DNA of 7,849 bases from Planctomycetota bacterium (GTDB taxonomy: Bacteria; Planctomycetota; UBA8742; SKZP01; JAIOTL01): contig JAIOTL010000125.1 of assembly GCA_021106775.1 (NCBI GenBank), positions 1 to 7,849 on the forward strand, read 5' to 3'. Numbering within the stretch: position 1 is the stretch's first letter; every line of letters starts with the position of its first letter. The notes under the pieces are model-generated. The model saw only the letters and a list, made by a program, of their open reading frames with translations, searched no databases and had not been told where the DNA came from. The position numbers and the translations under genes are program-made. Shown one piece after another: positions 6,777-7,849 of this stretch.

Positions 6777-7002
6777 GTTTATTAATCATAATAAATGTTG
6801 CAGAGCACTATTGTTTTGGTCTAAATTTACAATAAAACTTTTTTCTGCTCACATTGAAAAAAATAAATCGAGTATTTTCGCTTAAACTAATAAAAATCGC
6901 TCATAAATCAGCCTTTTTCATATGATATAACTTGATATTATAAAATTTCTTCGGATAATCATGTGTTCATTTTTCAATAAAATAAATACACGGGAAAGTG
7001 CT
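6777..7002. other. AT-rich intergenic region upstream of prs
   Basis: These 226 bases should carry the prs promoter. A TATTAT at 6936-6941 could be a -10 box, but no matching -35 is seen. There is no credible small gene and no RNA gene. An in-frame ATG at 6961 could lengthen Prs by 14 residues, but it has only a weak GGA upstream and the extra residues do not resemble the family's N-terminus. Confidence 0.5.
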
Positions 7003-7849
7003 ATGCCCACTGGCTCAATTGGCAAAATTCGTTTATTAGCAGGCAATTCTAATCGTGAACTAGCGAATAAAATCGCGAATTACATTGATGTCGAGCTTGT
7101 CAAGGCTGAGGTTGATAAATTTACTGACGGTGAAACACATGTCAAAATTCTTGACGATGTCCGTGAATCCGACGTTTTCGTGATTCAATCGACATGTCCG
7201 CCAGTAAACGAGACCCTGATGGAAATGCTCATCATGATTGACTGCTTGCGTCGGGCGTCCGCGGGACGAATCACCGCTGTGATACCGTATTACGGCTACG
7301 CGAGGCAGGACAGGAAGGATGAAGGGCGCGTTCCCATTAGTGCGAAACTCGTCGCGAATTTGCTGACTCATGCCGGTGCCGACCGAGTTCTCACCATGGA
7401 CTTGCATGCCGAGCAGATTCAAGGATTTTTCGACATTCCGGTTGATAATCTGTATGCAAATACGCTTTTCCTCGATTATTTCCGCGATTTGAAAAAAATT
7501 ACTGAGAATCTTGCGATTCTCGCGCCTGATGTCGGTTCAAGCAAACGCGCTGGCTTTTTCGCCAAGCACCTTGATATTCCGCTTGCCATCATCGATAAAC
7601 GCCGGATTTCCGACACCGAGACCAATGTTATGGCAATTATCGGCACGGTCAAGGACAAGGATGTTCTGATTCCTGATGATATGATTGCGACAGGCGGAAC
7701 GATTGTACAGGCAATTGAGACTGCGAAGAATCAGGGTGCCAAGGATGTTTATCTTTCGGCGACGCATCCGGTTTTTGCGGGTCAAGCGGTTGAGAAACTA
7801 GCAGCATCAGAGGTTAAAGAGGTTGTTGTCGCTGACACTATCCCGATTC
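7003..7849 (+). CDS. prs: Ribose-phosphate pyrophosphokinase (PRPP synthetase), 3' truncated by window edge
   Basis: The enzyme makes PRPP from ribose 5-phosphate and ATP for purine, pyrimidine, histidine, tryptophan and NAD synthesis in the cytosol. The window holds 282 codons of a protein that is usually about 310-320 aa, so some 30-40 residues are missing. Visible motifs are the ATP-site FTDGE (40-44), YGYARQDRK (97-105), MDLHAEQ with H135, the catalytic-loop DKRR (K199, R200), and the PRPP loop DDMIATGGT (225-233). In most class I enzymes this loop reads DDMIDTGGT, so A229 replaces an aspartate. Otherwise the match to class I Prs is very close. The start at 7003 gives the usual short N-terminus before IRLLAGNSNRELA, with a modest GGGA upstream. 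The gene appears to begin its own transcription unit after the REP-like repeat. The neighbour to the right is outside the window. Confidence 0.97.
   Translation, partial: MPTGSIGKIRLLAGNSNRELANKIANYIDVELVKAEVDKFTDGETHVKILDDVRESDVFVIQSTCPPVNETLMEMLIMIDCLRRASAGRITAVIPYYGYARQDRKDEGRVPISAKLVANLLTHAGADRVLTMDLHAEQIQGFFDIPVDNLYANTLFLDYFRDLKKITENLAILAPDVGSSKRAGFFAKHLDIPLAIIDKRRISDTETNVMAIIGTVKDKDVLIPDDMIATGGTIVQAIETAKNQGAKDVYLSATHPVFAGQAVEKLAASEVKEVVVADTIPI

Noticed and set aside
6673..6885. Plus-strand 70-residue frame overlapping the end of the CPBP gene
   Set aside because: Most of its middle is translated from the palindromic repeat, a common source of false small genes, and it overlaps the CPBP stop.

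Overview
This window comes from an AT-rich bacterial chromosome and holds six genes. The sixth, prs, runs off the right edge. The products are a lone GltA/NfnB-type flavoprotein, a soluble GAF-GGDEF cyclase, a STAS protein, a cytosolic AAA+/M41 protease, a CPBP membrane protease and PRPP synthetase. This mix, the AT-rich spacers, a possible TTTG-N20-TATTTTTG promoter and REP-like palindromes would fit a relative of the Bacteroidota/Chlorobiota/Ignavibacteriota group. That placement is a guess, because no single marker here fixes the taxonomy. Several genes have clear Shine-Dalgarno sequences (AGGAG, AAGGA, GGAG), and I used these to choose starts.

Left part (1-1852): a minus-strand gene encodes an Fe-S flavoprotein of the glutamate synthase small-subunit family. 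No large subunit and no NfnA partner is visible beside it. An AT-rich divergent spacer of about 300 bp follows, then a plus-strand gene for a cytosolic diguanylate cyclase with an intact GGEEF active site and an intact RxxD inhibitory site.

Middle part (3050-6776): a short minus-strand STAS gene converges with the cyclase gene. It diverges, across an AT-rich spacer of about 230 bp, from a two-gene plus-strand unit. The first gene of this unit is the most unusual in the window. It is FtsH-like in its AAA+ and zinc-peptidase parts, but it has no membrane helix, carries a Cdc48/Vps4-style pore loop, and has a long N-terminal region that looks like a worn-out AAA module without a P-loop. Twenty bases later comes a CPBP (CAAX/Abi-type) intramembrane protease. 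Just after its stop lies a compact double palindrome of the REP/BIME kind.

Right part (6777-7849): an AT-rich spacer leads into prs, which makes PRPP for nucleotide, histidine and tryptophan synthesis. Its first 282 residues are present. The PRPP loop reads DDMIATGGT where the usual class I enzyme has DDMIDTGGT.

Functionally the window mixes housekeeping metabolism (GltA-like, Prs) with second-messenger signalling (GGDEF), a possible regulatory STAS protein and a possible proteolysis module (AAA-M41 plus CPBP). The best candidate for something little described is the soluble AAA-M41 protease and its company.
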